DNA from: Rufibacter glacialis
GTDB lineage: Bacteria; Bacteroidota; Bacteroidia; Cytophagales; Hymenobacteraceae
NCBI RefSeq assembly: GCF_008271745.1
Contig: NZ_VKKZ01000019.1
Span: 806,001 to 870,000 of the forward strand
Direction: 5' to 3'
DNA: 64,000 nt
The position numbers were made by a program, and so were the translations under genes. The notes under the pieces are model-generated. The model did no database searches, had not been told where the DNA came from, and was given only the letters and a program-made list of their open reading frames with translations. Positions 51,651 to 61,048 of the stretch are shown here, piece after piece (the first letter of the stretch is position 1; every line of letters begins with the position of its first letter).

Positions 51651-54600
51651 ATGGCTAAATTCGGAAAAAAAGCAACGTTGAAGTCCCGGTTCACTCTTTC
51701 CTTTCTCTTTTTGTTGGCGGCTCTTCTGTTTGGAGGGGCAGGGGCGTTTTTACAGGTGAGCATTCAGCGCGACTTGCTGGAAGCCCCTGAAAGACAGATG
51801 GCCACAGAAGTGCAGGAGCGCCTGTACAGCTTGTTGCAGGAGGCCCAGCAGGACCTGGTCTCCGTTTCGCAGAACATTCCCCCAGATTCAGTCCTGTTTT
51901 CTGCAAATCTGCCTAAAACCACGCACCCGGTTTTCCTGTACCGAAAAGACAAACTGCTGTTCTGGTCAGATCATTCCCTGCGCCCCGAGGTTGATCCCAG
52001 AAACCTGAGCCGTCGGCAACAGGTGATAGAGAACCGGTTTGGGAAGTTTCTGGTGCTTCGGCAAGTAGTCAACGCAGAGTACACGGCCCTGGCGGTGGTT
52101 CCGTTGGAGGTGAAGTACGGCATCAGCAATTCCTTTCTGCGGAGCGGCCTCAACCCCACCATCTTTGAAGACCACGCGGCCTCTGTGCAGGCGGAACGCT
52201 CCCGCAGAGCCATTCCCATTCTGGATGCCCAGGGTAATTACTTGTTTTCACTGCAAGTGCTGGAGCCGGGGCAATGGCTGCACGCCGGCAAGTTCACTTT
52301 TGCCTTGTACGGGCTGGCCATAGGCTGCGCTCTTCTTTTTCTGGCGACCTTGTACCGGGCATTGAGTCAGGCAGGCAATTCGCTTGGGGCGTTTTGGGCG
52401 GTAACCCTGGGTTTGCTGGGATTGCGCACCGTGATGCTCCTCTCTCAGTTCCCGAACAGTGTGCATGAGGTGGAGTTGTTCAGTCCGCGGGTGTACGCAG
52501 CCGCCTGGTGGTCGCCTTCTTTGGGGGACCTGCTCCTGAATGAAGCATGTTTCCTGGTTATGGCCTGGCTTATGTACCGGCTGGCGAAAACATTCCCTTT
52601 TACGGCTGTTTTTCAGAAATCAACCCAAAAGCAGCTTTGGTGGTGCGTGGCCCTGGGGGTATTGATCACGTGTCTCATCATCAGCTGGTATGAAACCTAC
52701 CGAAGCCTTTTCATCAACTCACAGCCCAGTCTAGACCTTACCCAGAACATCCAGATGGGGGTGGAGAAGATCCTGCTGTATGTGGCCATGGTTTTGCACA
52801 CCTTGGCCATGAGCTGGATGCTGCGGGTCCTGTTGCGGTGGCTGCCTCTTTCCCCGAAGGGGAAACTGCCGTTCGTCTACGCTTGGATCACGGTTTTGCT
52901 CTTGGCTCTGGGGTGGGCCTTCTGGCGTGATGCCCCCAGCGGCAATTGGGTGGTGTTGTTCGCCAGTGCGGCTTTGGTGGGGTGGGAGCAATTGCACCGC
53001 CACGCCGGCCTGCGGGCGGGCATCTATTCCAGTATCTTCATCCTGAACATATTGAGTGCCAGTTTAGGAGCGGCGGCGTTGTATGACCTGTACGTGGTGC
53101 AACTCAGGGCAGACAAACAACGCATTGCCGCCCAACTGCTCAAAGACCGCGATGATCTAACTGAATACCTGTTGGCGCAGGCCGCCAATGACATCAGCCA
53201 GGACCCGCTCATCAGGCATGTGTTCAACGCCCCCTGGGGCAGCCTGAACGTGATAGAACAGAAAATCCGGCGCCATCACCTGCGGGGCATCACGGAGAAC
53301 TATGCCGTGACCGTGCGCATGTTTGATTTCACCGGTGAAAGCTTCAATGACCTGGACAGCCTGGGTAACCTGGAGGTGTACGCGCAGAAGTGGGCGCCCA
53401 AAGCCAGAAGTACGAACCAGAAAGGCCAGTTGCTGGTGGGCTCAGAGTCTGACCCAGGACGGTTCACCTATCTGCAGGAAATCAAGGTGCCGGTGGAGTT
53501 TGAGCATTGGGTCACGGTGGTGCTGGAGGTAAGCCCTAAGATCACGGCACCCAACAGTGTCTTGCCGGAGTTGCTGGTAGAACGTAAAGGAACCCAGGTA
53601 GCTACCATTCCCTCCAGCAGCTATGCCTTATGGAAAGATAACCGGTGGCTAAAGACCGAAGGCTACTTTGAGTACAGCCAGCAGTTCCCTACCCGGTATT
53701 TCGGGATTCCGCAATTATTTTCGCAGGGCGTTTCGCTGGCGCATTACCACCACCTGGGGGCCCGGAGCAACAACGGGACCGTGGCCATTGTGAGTACCCC
53801 GGAATATGGCCTCAGGTCATGGCTCTCCAACTTCTCGTTCCTGTTCCTGCTGCATACGTTTTCGCTTTTCTCGCTGCTGGTGCTGTTCATGCTTTTGAAA
53901 GGGCAGTTGATTCAGGCACTCACCTCCACCTTCAGTACCAAGATCCAGCTTTTCCTGAACCTGGGGGTTTTGGTGCCGCTGGTCTTGGTGAGCCTTACCA
54001 TTGGCAGTCTGGTCACCAACTCCTACCGGCAGGATCTGGTGAGGGGCTATACCGATCAAGGCGATTTTGTACGCCAGAGCATAGTTACCAGCAATTGGGG
54101 CGCCAACCTGTTTAAAGGCCGCGCCGATTCGCTTTCCCGGCGGATCAACCGCTTGGCCTTGATCGCGCAGGCGGAACTTAACATCTACAACGCCAACGGC
54201 GAACTGCGCATCTCCAGCCAGCCTGCGCTCTTTGAAGCAGGGGTGCTCTCAACCAGGTTGAACCCCAAAGCGGTGGAGGCCTTGAAGGAACAGGGGCTCA
54301 ACCGGATTCTGTTGGAGGAGAAAGCGGGGAGCTTGCCCTACAGCAGCATCTACGTGCCCTTGCGTACCTCGCCTACCCAAGCGCCCCAGGGGTATCTGGC
54401 CATCCCATTCTTTGATTCCGAGAAAGACCTGAGCAATAAGCTTATCCAGTTGATCACCACCATCCTGAACATCTTCACAGTGTTGTTCCTGTTGTTCGTG
54501 CTCATGAGTTACATGGCCACCCGCGCCCTCACGGTACCGCTCCAACTCCTGACCGAGCGCCTGAAAAAGACCTCCCTTACGGGAAACAACGAGAAACTGG

Positions 54601-55373
54601 TCTACAAGTCACGGGATGAGATTGGGCTTCTGGTGCATGAGTACAACCAGATGCTGCAGAAACTAGAGGAAAGCAAGCAGGAACTGGCCCTCCGGGAGAA
54701 AGAGGCGGCCTGGAAAGAAATGGCCCGGCAGGTAGCGCACGAGATCAAGAACCCACTCACGCCCATGAAGCTGTCGCTGCAATATCTGCGCAAAGCCATG
54801 CAGGAGGGGCGGGGCAATCTGGAGGTGCTCATTGAGAAGATCTCCAACACCATGATCACCCAGATTGACGTGCTCAGCGACATAGCCACCTCGTTCTCCA
54901 ATTTCACGGCCATGCCAGACCTTAAACTGGAAACCCTGGAATTGAACGGCTTGATCAGGAGGGCCACCGACCTGCACCTGGACCCGCAGCAACACCAGGT
55001 GGAAGTGGCCTTGCCCCAGGAGCCTGTCTACATCCGCGCCGACGAGAACCAGCTTATCCGGATTTTCAACAACCTGCTTTTGAATGCCTTGCAGGCGGTA
55101 CCTTCTTCGGTCACGCCTCACATCAAGGTGGCGGTGTGCCTGGAAAGCCCGGCTTGGGTGTTGGTGGCGGTGCAGGACAACGGTACGGGTATTCCGGCAG
55201 AAGTGCAGCCCAAGATTTTTATTCCGAATTTCAGTACCAAGTATACCGGCTCTGGCATAGGATTGGCCGTGGTGAAGAAAGGGGTGGAGGCGATAGGCGG
55301 TTCAATCTGGTTTGAGACCCGGGAAAATGAGGGCACCACCTTTTTCCTGAAATTGCCTGTGGTGGCGCCATGA
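51651..55373 (+). CDS. Large NtrY-like sensor histidine kinase
   Basis: A kinase of 1240 residues, far longer than typical sensors. The N-terminal helix (TLSFLFLLAALLFGGAGAF) is followed by an extracytoplasmic domain, a block of roughly seven membrane helices (about residues 220-470), a second large extracytoplasmic region (470-930 with helices near 720-760) and a HAMP-like linker. The catalytic part has His in ARQVAHEIKNPLTPMKLSLQYL, as in NtrY kinases, N box FNNLLLNALQAVP, G1 QDNGTGIP and G2 GSGIGLAVVKKG. ATG 51651 is chosen; GTG 51630 lies only 3 nt after AGGAGG. No response regulator is adjacent. The stop overlaps the next gene (ATGA). Confidence 0.9.
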   Translation: MAKFGKKATLKSRFTLSFLFLLAALLFGGAGAFLQVSIQRDLLEAPERQMATEVQERLYSLLQEAQQDLVSVSQNIPPDSVLFSANLPKTTHPVFLYRKDKLLFWSDHSLRPEVDPRNLSRRQQVIENRFGKFLVLRQVVNAEYTALAVVPLEVKYGISNSFLRSGLNPTIFEDHAASVQAERSRRAIPILDAQGNYLFSLQVLEPGQWLHAGKFTFALYGLAIGCALLFLATLYRALSQAGNSLGAFWAVTLGLLGLRTVMLLSQFPNSVHEVELFSPRVYAAAWWSPSLGDLLLNEACFLVMAWLMYRLAKTFPFTAVFQKSTQKQLWWCVALGVLITCLIISWYETYRSLFINSQPSLDLTQNIQMGVEKILLYVAMVLHTLAMSWMLRVLLRWLPLSPKGKLPFVYAWITVLLLALGWAFWRDAPSGNWVVLFASAALVGWEQLHRHAGLRAGIYSSIFILNILSASLGAAALYDLYVVQLRADKQRIAAQLLKDRDDLTEYLLAQAANDISQDPLIRHVFNAPWGSLNVIEQKIRRHHLRGITENYAVTVRMFDFTGESFNDLDSLGNLEVYAQKWAPKARSTNQKGQLLVGSESDPGRFTYLQEIKVPVEFEHWVTVVLEVSPKITAPNSVLPELLVERKGTQVATIPSSSYALWKDNRWLKTEGYFEYSQQFPTRYFGIPQLFSQGVSLAHYHHLGARSNNGTVAIVSTPEYGLRSWLSNFSFLFLLHTFSLFSLLVLFMLLKGQLIQALTSTFSTKIQLFLNLGVLVPLVLVSLTIGSLVTNSYRQDLVRGYTDQGDFVRQSIVTSNWGANLFKGRADSLSRRINRLALIAQAELNIYNANGELRISSQPALFEAGVLSTRLNPKAVEALKEQGLNRILLEEKAGSLPYSSIYVPLRTSPTQAPQGYLAIPFFDSEKDLSNKLIQLITTILNIFTVLFLLFVLMSYMATRALTVPLQLLTERLKKTSLTGNNEKLVYKSRDEIGLLVHEYNQMLQKLEESKQELALREKEAAWKEMARQVAHEIKNPLTPMKLSLQYLRKAMQEGRGNLEVLIEKISNTMITQIDVLSDIATSFSNFTAMPDLKLETLELNGLIRRATDLHLDPQQHQVEVALPQEPVYIRADENQLIRIFNNLLLNALQAVPSSVTPHIKVAVCLESPAWVLVAVQDNGTGIPAEVQPKIFIPNFSTKYTGSGIGLAVVKKGVEAIGGSIWFETRENEGTTFFLKLPVVAP

Positions 55374-58300
55374 GGGCCTGGGGGATCATATTCCTGCTAG
55401 CTGGGGTCTTGCTGGGGTCGGGGCAAGCCCAGGGACAAAACTTAGGAAACCGCCGGTGCCAGTGGGTGAAACTGCAGGCGGGGGCTATTGTCTTAGATTC
55501 CCTTACTGTAGCTGAAAACACCATTGAGATCCTGGACCGCCGGCAGATCCGCCGTCCGCTCAGTTTTCACTATGACCCTACTACCAACCTTTTCCAATTC
55601 ATTGGTTTAACGGCGCCGGAAACCATTCCGGTCCAGCGCCCTGATAGCATTGTCCGCGATAGCTCCGGCGCGTTTTTACCCCGTTTCCGTGAAAACAAGC
55701 CCCAAATAGATTCGGTGTTGGTGTGTTACCGGGTACTGCCGCTCAACGTAGCCCAACCTTCTTTCAAGCGCGACATCCGTACCTGGGACTCTACTTCTTT
55801 TGAACGGGCGTACGGCTATAATCCGCCGGCCCCACGCGAGGAGATCTTCAAGACCCCGGGCCTGAACAAAACCGGGAGCGTTTCCCGGGGCGTTTCCGTA
55901 GGGAACACCCAAAACGTCTTCGTGAATTCGGCCCTGAACCTGCAGTTGGAAGGCAAACTCACTGATGAAATCAGCATCACGGCCTCTATCACCGATCAGA
56001 ACATCCCGTTTCAGCCCGAAGGAAATACCCAACAGCTACAGGAGTTTGACCGGGTATTCATTACCTTGCAACACCGGCTCTGGACCCTAACCGGCGGCGA
56101 CGTGGTGCTGCGGAACCGGCCTACTTCTCATTTTCTGCGGTTTTACAAGAACGTGCAGGGCGGGGCGCTGGAAGTGAACCGCGGCAAACCCGGCTGGGAA
56201 AGCGCTACCTCCGTGGCAGCCTCGGTAGCCAAAGGGAAATTCGCCTCGGAGAACGTGACGCCCATTGAAAGCGTGCAGGGCCCATACCGGTTGCGCGGGC
56301 CAAACGGCGAGCGGTTCATTATTGTGCTGGCGAACTCTGAACGGGTGTATCTGGATGGCAAACTGTTGCAGCGGGGCTTTGACTATGATTACGTCATTGA
56401 CTACAACCAGGCCGAAATCACCTTCACCCCCAAATGGATTATTACGCGAAACTCCCGCATCAGGGTTGATTTTGAGTATTCAGACCTGAATTACACCCGC
56501 AGTGTGGTGCACGCCAGCCATTACCAGAAAATGGGCAAGTTCAACGTGTACGGCAATTTCTACAATGAAGCCGATAACCCAGGTAACCCCCTTATCCTCA
56601 ACCTCAGCAACGAAGAGAAGCGCCTGCTCTCGCAGATTGGCGACCGGCTAGACCTGGCGGCCGCGCCCAGCGGCGACTCGGTGCGCTTTGACCGGAACCA
56701 GGTGCTGTACCTCAAAAAAGACACGGTCACGGCCAGCGGCGCCGCCTTTTCCATCTTCCAGTACTCCACAGATTCTACCCTAGCCCATTATGCCGTGAGT
56801 TTCACGGAATTGCCCTCCGGCGGGAATTATGTCTTGCAGAACAATACCGTGAATGGGCGGGTTTTCCAATGGGTAGAACCGGTGAACGGGGTGCCGCAGG
56901 GCAGGTATGAGCCAGTGCGCATTCTGCCCACGCCCATCCAGAAGCAGATGATGACCCTGGGCGGCATTTGGTCCCTGGATGAGAAAAGCAATGTGTTTGT
57001 GGAGGTGGCTGGGTCTAAGAATGACCTGAACCGCTTCTCCAGTTTAGATGCTGGAGACGACCAAGGCAAAGCCGTACGGGTGGGCTATCAGGTGAACGAC
57101 CGCCCCGTCAAGTTCTTAGGGGACTACAAACTGCGCAGCGCCCTGACGTATGAGTTTACAGACCCTAACTTCGTGCCCATAGACCGCTACCGCGATGTGG
57201 AGTTTGACCGGGACTGGAGCAGCCCCACCAACACCACGCTGGCGCGGCAGTCACGGGTGGAAGACCATATTTTCACGTTCTCCGTGGGTGGGGTGAAAGA
57301 CCCGCTGCATTTTGTGAATTACCGCATCAGCCGCCGGTACCGGCCCTCTGAGGTAGACGGCACCCAACATTTCCTGGAAATGACGCAGCAAGTGAAAGGG
57401 TTGGAACTGCGAGGAAACCTGTTTTTGCTCAAGAACGAACAGGTAGAAAGCACCTCAGACTGGGTGCGGGGCGAGCTGAACTTGCAGTACCCCACCCGTT
57501 TCTTCACGCCCGGCTACACCTACCGCTTTGACAAGAACCGGATCACCTCTAATCAAAGCGAGGCTTTGCTGGGATCAGCGAATTACTTTGATGACCACCT
57601 GTTCTACCTGGAAAGCCGCGACACGGCCTCCTTCAAATACCGCGCAGAATACAGCCGAAGGGTAGATTTCAGGCCTGAAAACGGAGAACTGGGCAATAAA
57701 CAGACCAGCAACACCTTCAACTTCAGCACCAGCACCGTCATTAAGAAAAACCACCAGCTCACGGCCCTCATCACGTTGCGCAACCTGCAGGCCTGCGATA
57801 GCCTCACCGAGACCACTGTGCTTTCCAAGATTGACTGGCGCGGCGATTTCCTGGACCGGCACCTGCGCTCTGAATTGTCATACGCCATAGGCAATGGCCG
57901 GGAACTGAAGCGGGAATACCTGTTTGTGGAAACCATTCCGGGGCAGGGCACCCACTTTTTTGAAGACCTGAACCAGGATGGACGCCAAGATCTGAACGAG
58001 TTTTTTGAGTCCCAGCCCGCAGACCCGCCCTACCGTCGCAATTTTGTGCGGTTGTTCATCCCTACAGATGAGTACGTGCTGGCTTACACGAACCAGTTCA
58101 CGTACCGGCTCAACAGCAGTTTGCCGCGGGAGTGGCAGAATTCTGAAGCCCGCTGGAAACGGATTGTCTCTAAATTCTCCGCCTTGTCTTTCATCACCCT
58201 GGACAAACGCACCACAGATGATGACCTGCGCAGCCGTTTCAACCCGTTCAGCCTTAACTTCGCTGATTCCAGCCTGCTGTCGCTGACCAGGTCTTACCGC

Positions 58301-58927
58301 AACACGCTGTATTTTAACCGCAGCAACCCCAAATACGGCATTGAATGGACGGTGCAGCAAGGCCTGCAGAAGACGCTGCTCACCAACGGCACCGATGTGC
58401 GCAACAATGCCAGCCAGCAGATGCTGGTGCGGGTAAACCTGACGGAGGTATTTTCCAGCCGTTTGAACGTAACCAGGGCCAAACGGGAAAGCGGCTCAAA
58501 TTACCTCACCACCAAGAATTTTCTGATCCGGTCCTGGGAGGTCATGCCTGAGTTGTCTTACCAGCCCAATCCTACCATCCGGTTTACCGGCACCTACCAA
58601 TGGATGAACAAAGAGAACGAACTGGGGAACCAGGAAAAGGCCTTGTTTCATGAATTGGGCACAGAAACGCGCTTAAGCCAGGTAGGCAAACGCACCGTGA
58701 CGGGAATTGTGAAGTACATCAAGATCAACTACACTGGGCTAGATACCTCGCCGGTGGCTTTTGAAATGCTCAACGGGTTCAGGGCCGGCAACAACCTCAC
58801 CTGGAACCTGGCCCTGCAACAACGCCTGAGCAGCGGCCTCAACATCACCCTTGACTATGACGGCCGCAAGCCCCAGGGCATCAGAACCATTCACACCGGG
58901 CGTATGCAAGTATCTGTGCTTTTTTAA
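55370..58927 (+). CDS. Giant exported protein, probable outer-membrane beta-barrel
   Basis: A 1185-residue exported protein that I cannot assign to a named family. The signal peptide ends near GQAQGQ. From about residue 165 the pattern is that of long barrel strands (VNSALNLQLEGKLTDEISITASITDQN, GGALEVNRG, RIRVDFEYSDLNY, VSFTELPSGGNYVLQNN), and it ends GRMQVSVLF with a terminal aromatic. The 4-nt ATGA overlap with the large kinase upstream implies coupled production. TonB-box or plug features are not obvious, so a receptor role is not claimed. The stop codon is the first triplet of a heptamer repeat array. Confidence 0.75.
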   Translation: MRAWGIIFLLAGVLLGSGQAQGQNLGNRRCQWVKLQAGAIVLDSLTVAENTIEILDRRQIRRPLSFHYDPTTNLFQFIGLTAPETIPVQRPDSIVRDSSGAFLPRFRENKPQIDSVLVCYRVLPLNVAQPSFKRDIRTWDSTSFERAYGYNPPAPREEIFKTPGLNKTGSVSRGVSVGNTQNVFVNSALNLQLEGKLTDEISITASITDQNIPFQPEGNTQQLQEFDRVFITLQHRLWTLTGGDVVLRNRPTSHFLRFYKNVQGGALEVNRGKPGWESATSVAASVAKGKFASENVTPIESVQGPYRLRGPNGERFIIVLANSERVYLDGKLLQRGFDYDYVIDYNQAEITFTPKWIITRNSRIRVDFEYSDLNYTRSVVHASHYQKMGKFNVYGNFYNEADNPGNPLILNLSNEEKRLLSQIGDRLDLAAAPSGDSVRFDRNQVLYLKKDTVTASGAAFSIFQYSTDSTLAHYAVSFTELPSGGNYVLQNNTVNGRVFQWVEPVNGVPQGRYEPVRILPTPIQKQMMTLGGIWSLDEKSNVFVEVAGSKNDLNRFSSLDAGDDQGKAVRVGYQVNDRPVKFLGDYKLRSALTYEFTDPNFVPIDRYRDVEFDRDWSSPTNTTLARQSRVEDHIFTFSVGGVKDPLHFVNYRISRRYRPSEVDGTQHFLEMTQQVKGLELRGNLFLLKNEQVESTSDWVRGELNLQYPTRFFTPGYTYRFDKNRITSNQSEALLGSANYFDDHLFYLESRDTASFKYRAEYSRRVDFRPENGELGNKQTSNTFNFSTSTVIKKNHQLTALITLRNLQACDSLTETTVLSKIDWRGDFLDRHLRSELSYAIGNGRELKREYLFVETIPGQGTHFFEDLNQDGRQDLNEFFESQPADPPYRRNFVRLFIPTDEYVLAYTNQFTYRLNSSLPREWQNSEARWKRIVSKFSALSFITLDKRTTDDDLRSRFNPFSLNFADSSLLSLTRSYRNTLYFNRSNPKYGIEWTVQQGLQKTLLTNGTDVRNNASQQMLVRVNLTEVFSSRLNVTRAKRESGSNYLTTKNFLIRSWEVMPELSYQPNPTIRFTGTYQWMNKENELGNQEKALFHELGTETRLSQVGKRTVTGIVKYIKINYTGLDTSPVAFEMLNGFRAGNNLTWNLALQQRLSSGLNITLDYDGRKPQGIRTIHTGRMQVSVLF

Positions 58928-58980
58928 TTAGGAATTAGGAATTAGGAATTAGGAATTAGGAATTAGGAATTAGGAATTAG
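58926..58980. repeat. Heptamer tandem repeat (AATTAGG), 7.9 copies
   Basis: Seven perfect AATTAGG units and one of six bases start inside the TAA stop codon of the preceding gene. Copy-number change would not alter the protein because the stop precedes the array. Confidence 0.9.
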
Positions 58981-59193
58981 TTTTCCCTGACCGCCTTTGC
59001 CTGGTTTCACTGATTTATGGTCTCATTTTATCAATCATTTCCAACTCTTCCTTCCTTTTTGCCATCCTGTTCTTACTTATTCTTCTTTTTTGTCTTACTG
59101 ATCTTGTTTTCCCTTCCATTGTTTAGCCTGTTTTTACACGTACTTACCTTTCTATAATCCTTCTACATTTGCTCCCTTGAGTCTCCCTGTTCC

Positions 59194-59239
<46 letters not shown>

Positions 59240-59337
59240 GTCATCCTGAAAGGATCTTGTGGGCAAGCTAGTAAGGCCTTATTTAGATGTAATCACAATT
59301 CGTTGCCATGATTCCTTCGCCAAGGTGAAAACAAAAA

Positions 59338-59376
59338 CGAAAAGAGCCCCCTCTGATAGGAGGGTGGCTTTTTTCG
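59338..59376. terminator. Bidirectional terminator hairpin
   Basis: CGAAAA..AGCC..CCTC pairs with GAGG..GGCT..TTTTCG around a short loop. It has A-rich and T-rich ends and lies in the convergent gap between the barrel gene and DUF2007. Confidence 0.65.
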
Positions 59377-59565
59377 TTTTTAGGGTATTTCTTGAAAAGT
59401 GAGTGGTTTGCCTTCTTAAGAATAGGTTGCCTTGAAGGCTGAACTAAAAAAGATGGGAATGGATGCTCAGTTCTGCAGGTATCTTAGGTGCAAGTGGCAG
59501 GGATGGGTTTTACCGCTGTTATTATGAAAACACGGCAAAAGGAGAGGGAATCTAACCAACCCAAT

Positions 59566-59814
59566 CTACTGCTGGTCATTTTGTTCATAGCGCAAGATGA
59601 TTTCCTGGGCTTCTTCCTGGTCTAGAGACGAAACGATTACCTTTACCGCCCCACCTCCGCCCGCTGAAACCTGCCAGGGGGCTATGGAACCAATGTGCTG
59701 GTCCTTCAAAAAGGCCTGGATGTTGGCATTCTCCAGCATGCTCTTCACCACGTTGGCCTCCATGGCACTGCCTGAAAAAACAATCACTGGTTTGGGTTCA
59801 AAATTATCAGCCAT
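59566..59814 (-). CDS. DUF2007 family small protein
   Basis: An 82-residue cytoplasmic protein from ATG 59814 (MADNFEPKPVIVFSGSAMEA). The longer frame to 59847 adds a leader that is not family-like. DUF2007 marks are VFSGSAMEANVVKSMLENANIQAFLKD and VKVIVSSLDQEEAQEIILRY, giving one ferredoxin-like domain. Related domains resemble the GlnB/putative-signal-transducer fold, but no function is proven. It is monocistronic. Confidence 0.85.
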   Translation of the reverse strand: MADNFEPKPVIVFSGSAMEANVVKSMLENANIQAFLKDQHIGSIAPWQVSAGGGGAVKVIVSSLDQEEAQEIILRYEQNDQQ

Positions 59815-59935
59815 GCACTTTAAAATAAGGGATAAGGATTGAATCACGCCAACTCAAAGGCTTGAGCCACTAACTACGGTGACCAAAGTAGTAGAAAGAT
59901 AGCCATTTCTCAGAAGGATCAGAATAAGCTTGGCT

Positions 59936-59972
59936 GCTTTTACCGCTGGTTTTCTGAAAACACCCACAAAAC
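59936..59972. repeat. Palindromic intergenic repeat copy
   Basis: GCTTTTACCGCTGG, core TTTTCTGAAAACA and CCCACAAAAC fit the family with mismatched arms. It lies just past the FRG gene stop. Confidence 0.5.
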
Positions 59973-60015
59973 ACCCGCCTCACCACCTGCTTAATTCCCA
60001 TTTCCTAATTCTCAA

Positions 60016-60867
60016 TTACGTTGTGGTGTAGTGCCGCCGCAGCCAGGCGCTGATGCCGCTGAGCCCGGGGAAGAGGACCCGTTCGGTGATGTTGGCCTGG
60101 TCAAGTTTGTCTCTGATCTCCCATTTCAGTTTAGAGGGAATGATGAGGCGGTAATACAGGTCCGGATGGTCCAGCAGCCACTCACAGAGCATGGCGTCTG
60201 GGGTAGACATCATGGAGAAAAGAGCATATTGATGCACGATGCGCTCATCTAAGGAAGGCGGCTCCATGAACAGCACGAACGGTTTCTCCTGGTATTCCCC
60301 TAAACTGTTGAGCGAGGTGGCAATAGGTTCCAGCACTTCGGGCGTGAACACGTTCGAACCCTCCTTCCGGATGGCGTTCTGCAGTCTTTCCGGCAGATAA
60401 TCTGTTGACTTTACGTAGTTGACGCACCAGATCACGCCGTCTTCATGGAAGTTGCTGAGGTCTGAGGTGGCAAAATGCAGGGCCACGTAGGGCGAGTAGG
60501 TCCAATCCATTAGCCGGGTAGGCAGGCCGTGGTGCTGGGCCACCGCCAGCCAGTTCCAGAAAGACTCGCCAATCTCCACAGATCCCCGGGAATATTTGCG
60601 GAAGTTGCGCAGCAGATGTGGTTCCAGTTTGGGATAATCGCCGCCAATGCGCATTAGGCTGGTCTTGAGGTCGTAGCCTTTGTTCCACAGCCCCCGGAAC
60701 ACATACGGCGACCGATAGCGGTTCAGCTTGTCGTCCCAGGAGTCACGGAAAAGCTCACGTTGAAGTTCTTCCCAGGTTTCTACCCGCACATCATTGGCCA
60801 GTACCAAGGATTTAGAGGAAGTGGGATCTTCTACATTCATGTCGTTGTCTACGATGGAGTAGGCCAT
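60016..60867 (-). CDS. FRG-domain protein
   Basis: A 283-residue cytoplasmic protein with one FRG domain. The signature YVFRGLWNKGYDLKTSLMRIG sits at about residues 55-75 and AVAQHHGLPTRLMDWTYSPYVALHFA at about 108-133, with the family F-R-G and H-G-x-P-T-R-L-x-D-W residues intact. The C-terminal third (FVLFMEPPSLDERIVHQYALFSMM) is also usual. FRG domains occur in diverse bacterial and phage proteins, some linked to toxin or defence loci, but the biochemical role is unknown. No toxin-antitoxin partner or defence gene is adjacent. The stop codon TAA starts a short AATTAGG-like repeat. Confidence 0.88.
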   Translation of the reverse strand: MAYSIVDNDMNVEDPTSSKSLVLANDVRVETWEELQRELFRDSWDDKLNRYRSPYVFRGLWNKGYDLKTSLMRIGGDYPKLEPHLLRNFRKYSRGSVEIGESFWNWLAVAQHHGLPTRLMDWTYSPYVALHFATSDLSNFHEDGVIWCVNYVKSTDYLPERLQNAIRKEGSNVFTPEVLEPIATSLNSLGEYQEKPFVLFMEPPSLDERIVHQYALFSMMSTPDAMLCEWLLDHPDLYYRLIIPSKLKWEIRDKLDQANITERVLFPGLSGISAWLRRHYTTT

Positions 60868-60977
60868 AGGAGTTCCGGCGCTTAAGGAGAATAAGGGTTA
60901 ATTCAAAAGTTTACGTGTTAATACGAAACTGGGGGCTGCGTTTGTTTTGGGACCTGCGCGTTGGCGGAAGATACGGG

Positions 60978-61015
60978 CGGTTTTCCCGCTGTTTTTCTGG
61001 AAAGAGGCAAAAAAG
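60978..61015. repeat. Palindromic intergenic repeat, degenerate copy
   Basis: Left GGTTTTCCCGCT, core GTTTTTCTGGAAAGA and right GGCAAAAAAG. It abuts the hldD terminator. Confidence 0.45.
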
Positions 61016-61042
61016 AAGAGCCGGCTGGTGGGCCGGCTCTTC
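61015..61042 (-). terminator. Rho-independent terminator of hldD
   Basis: AAGAGCCGGC and GCCGGCTCTT (10 bp) with a 6-nt loop are flanked by A and T runs and start 7 nt past the hldD stop. Confidence 0.8.
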
Positions 61043-61048
61043 TTTCAA

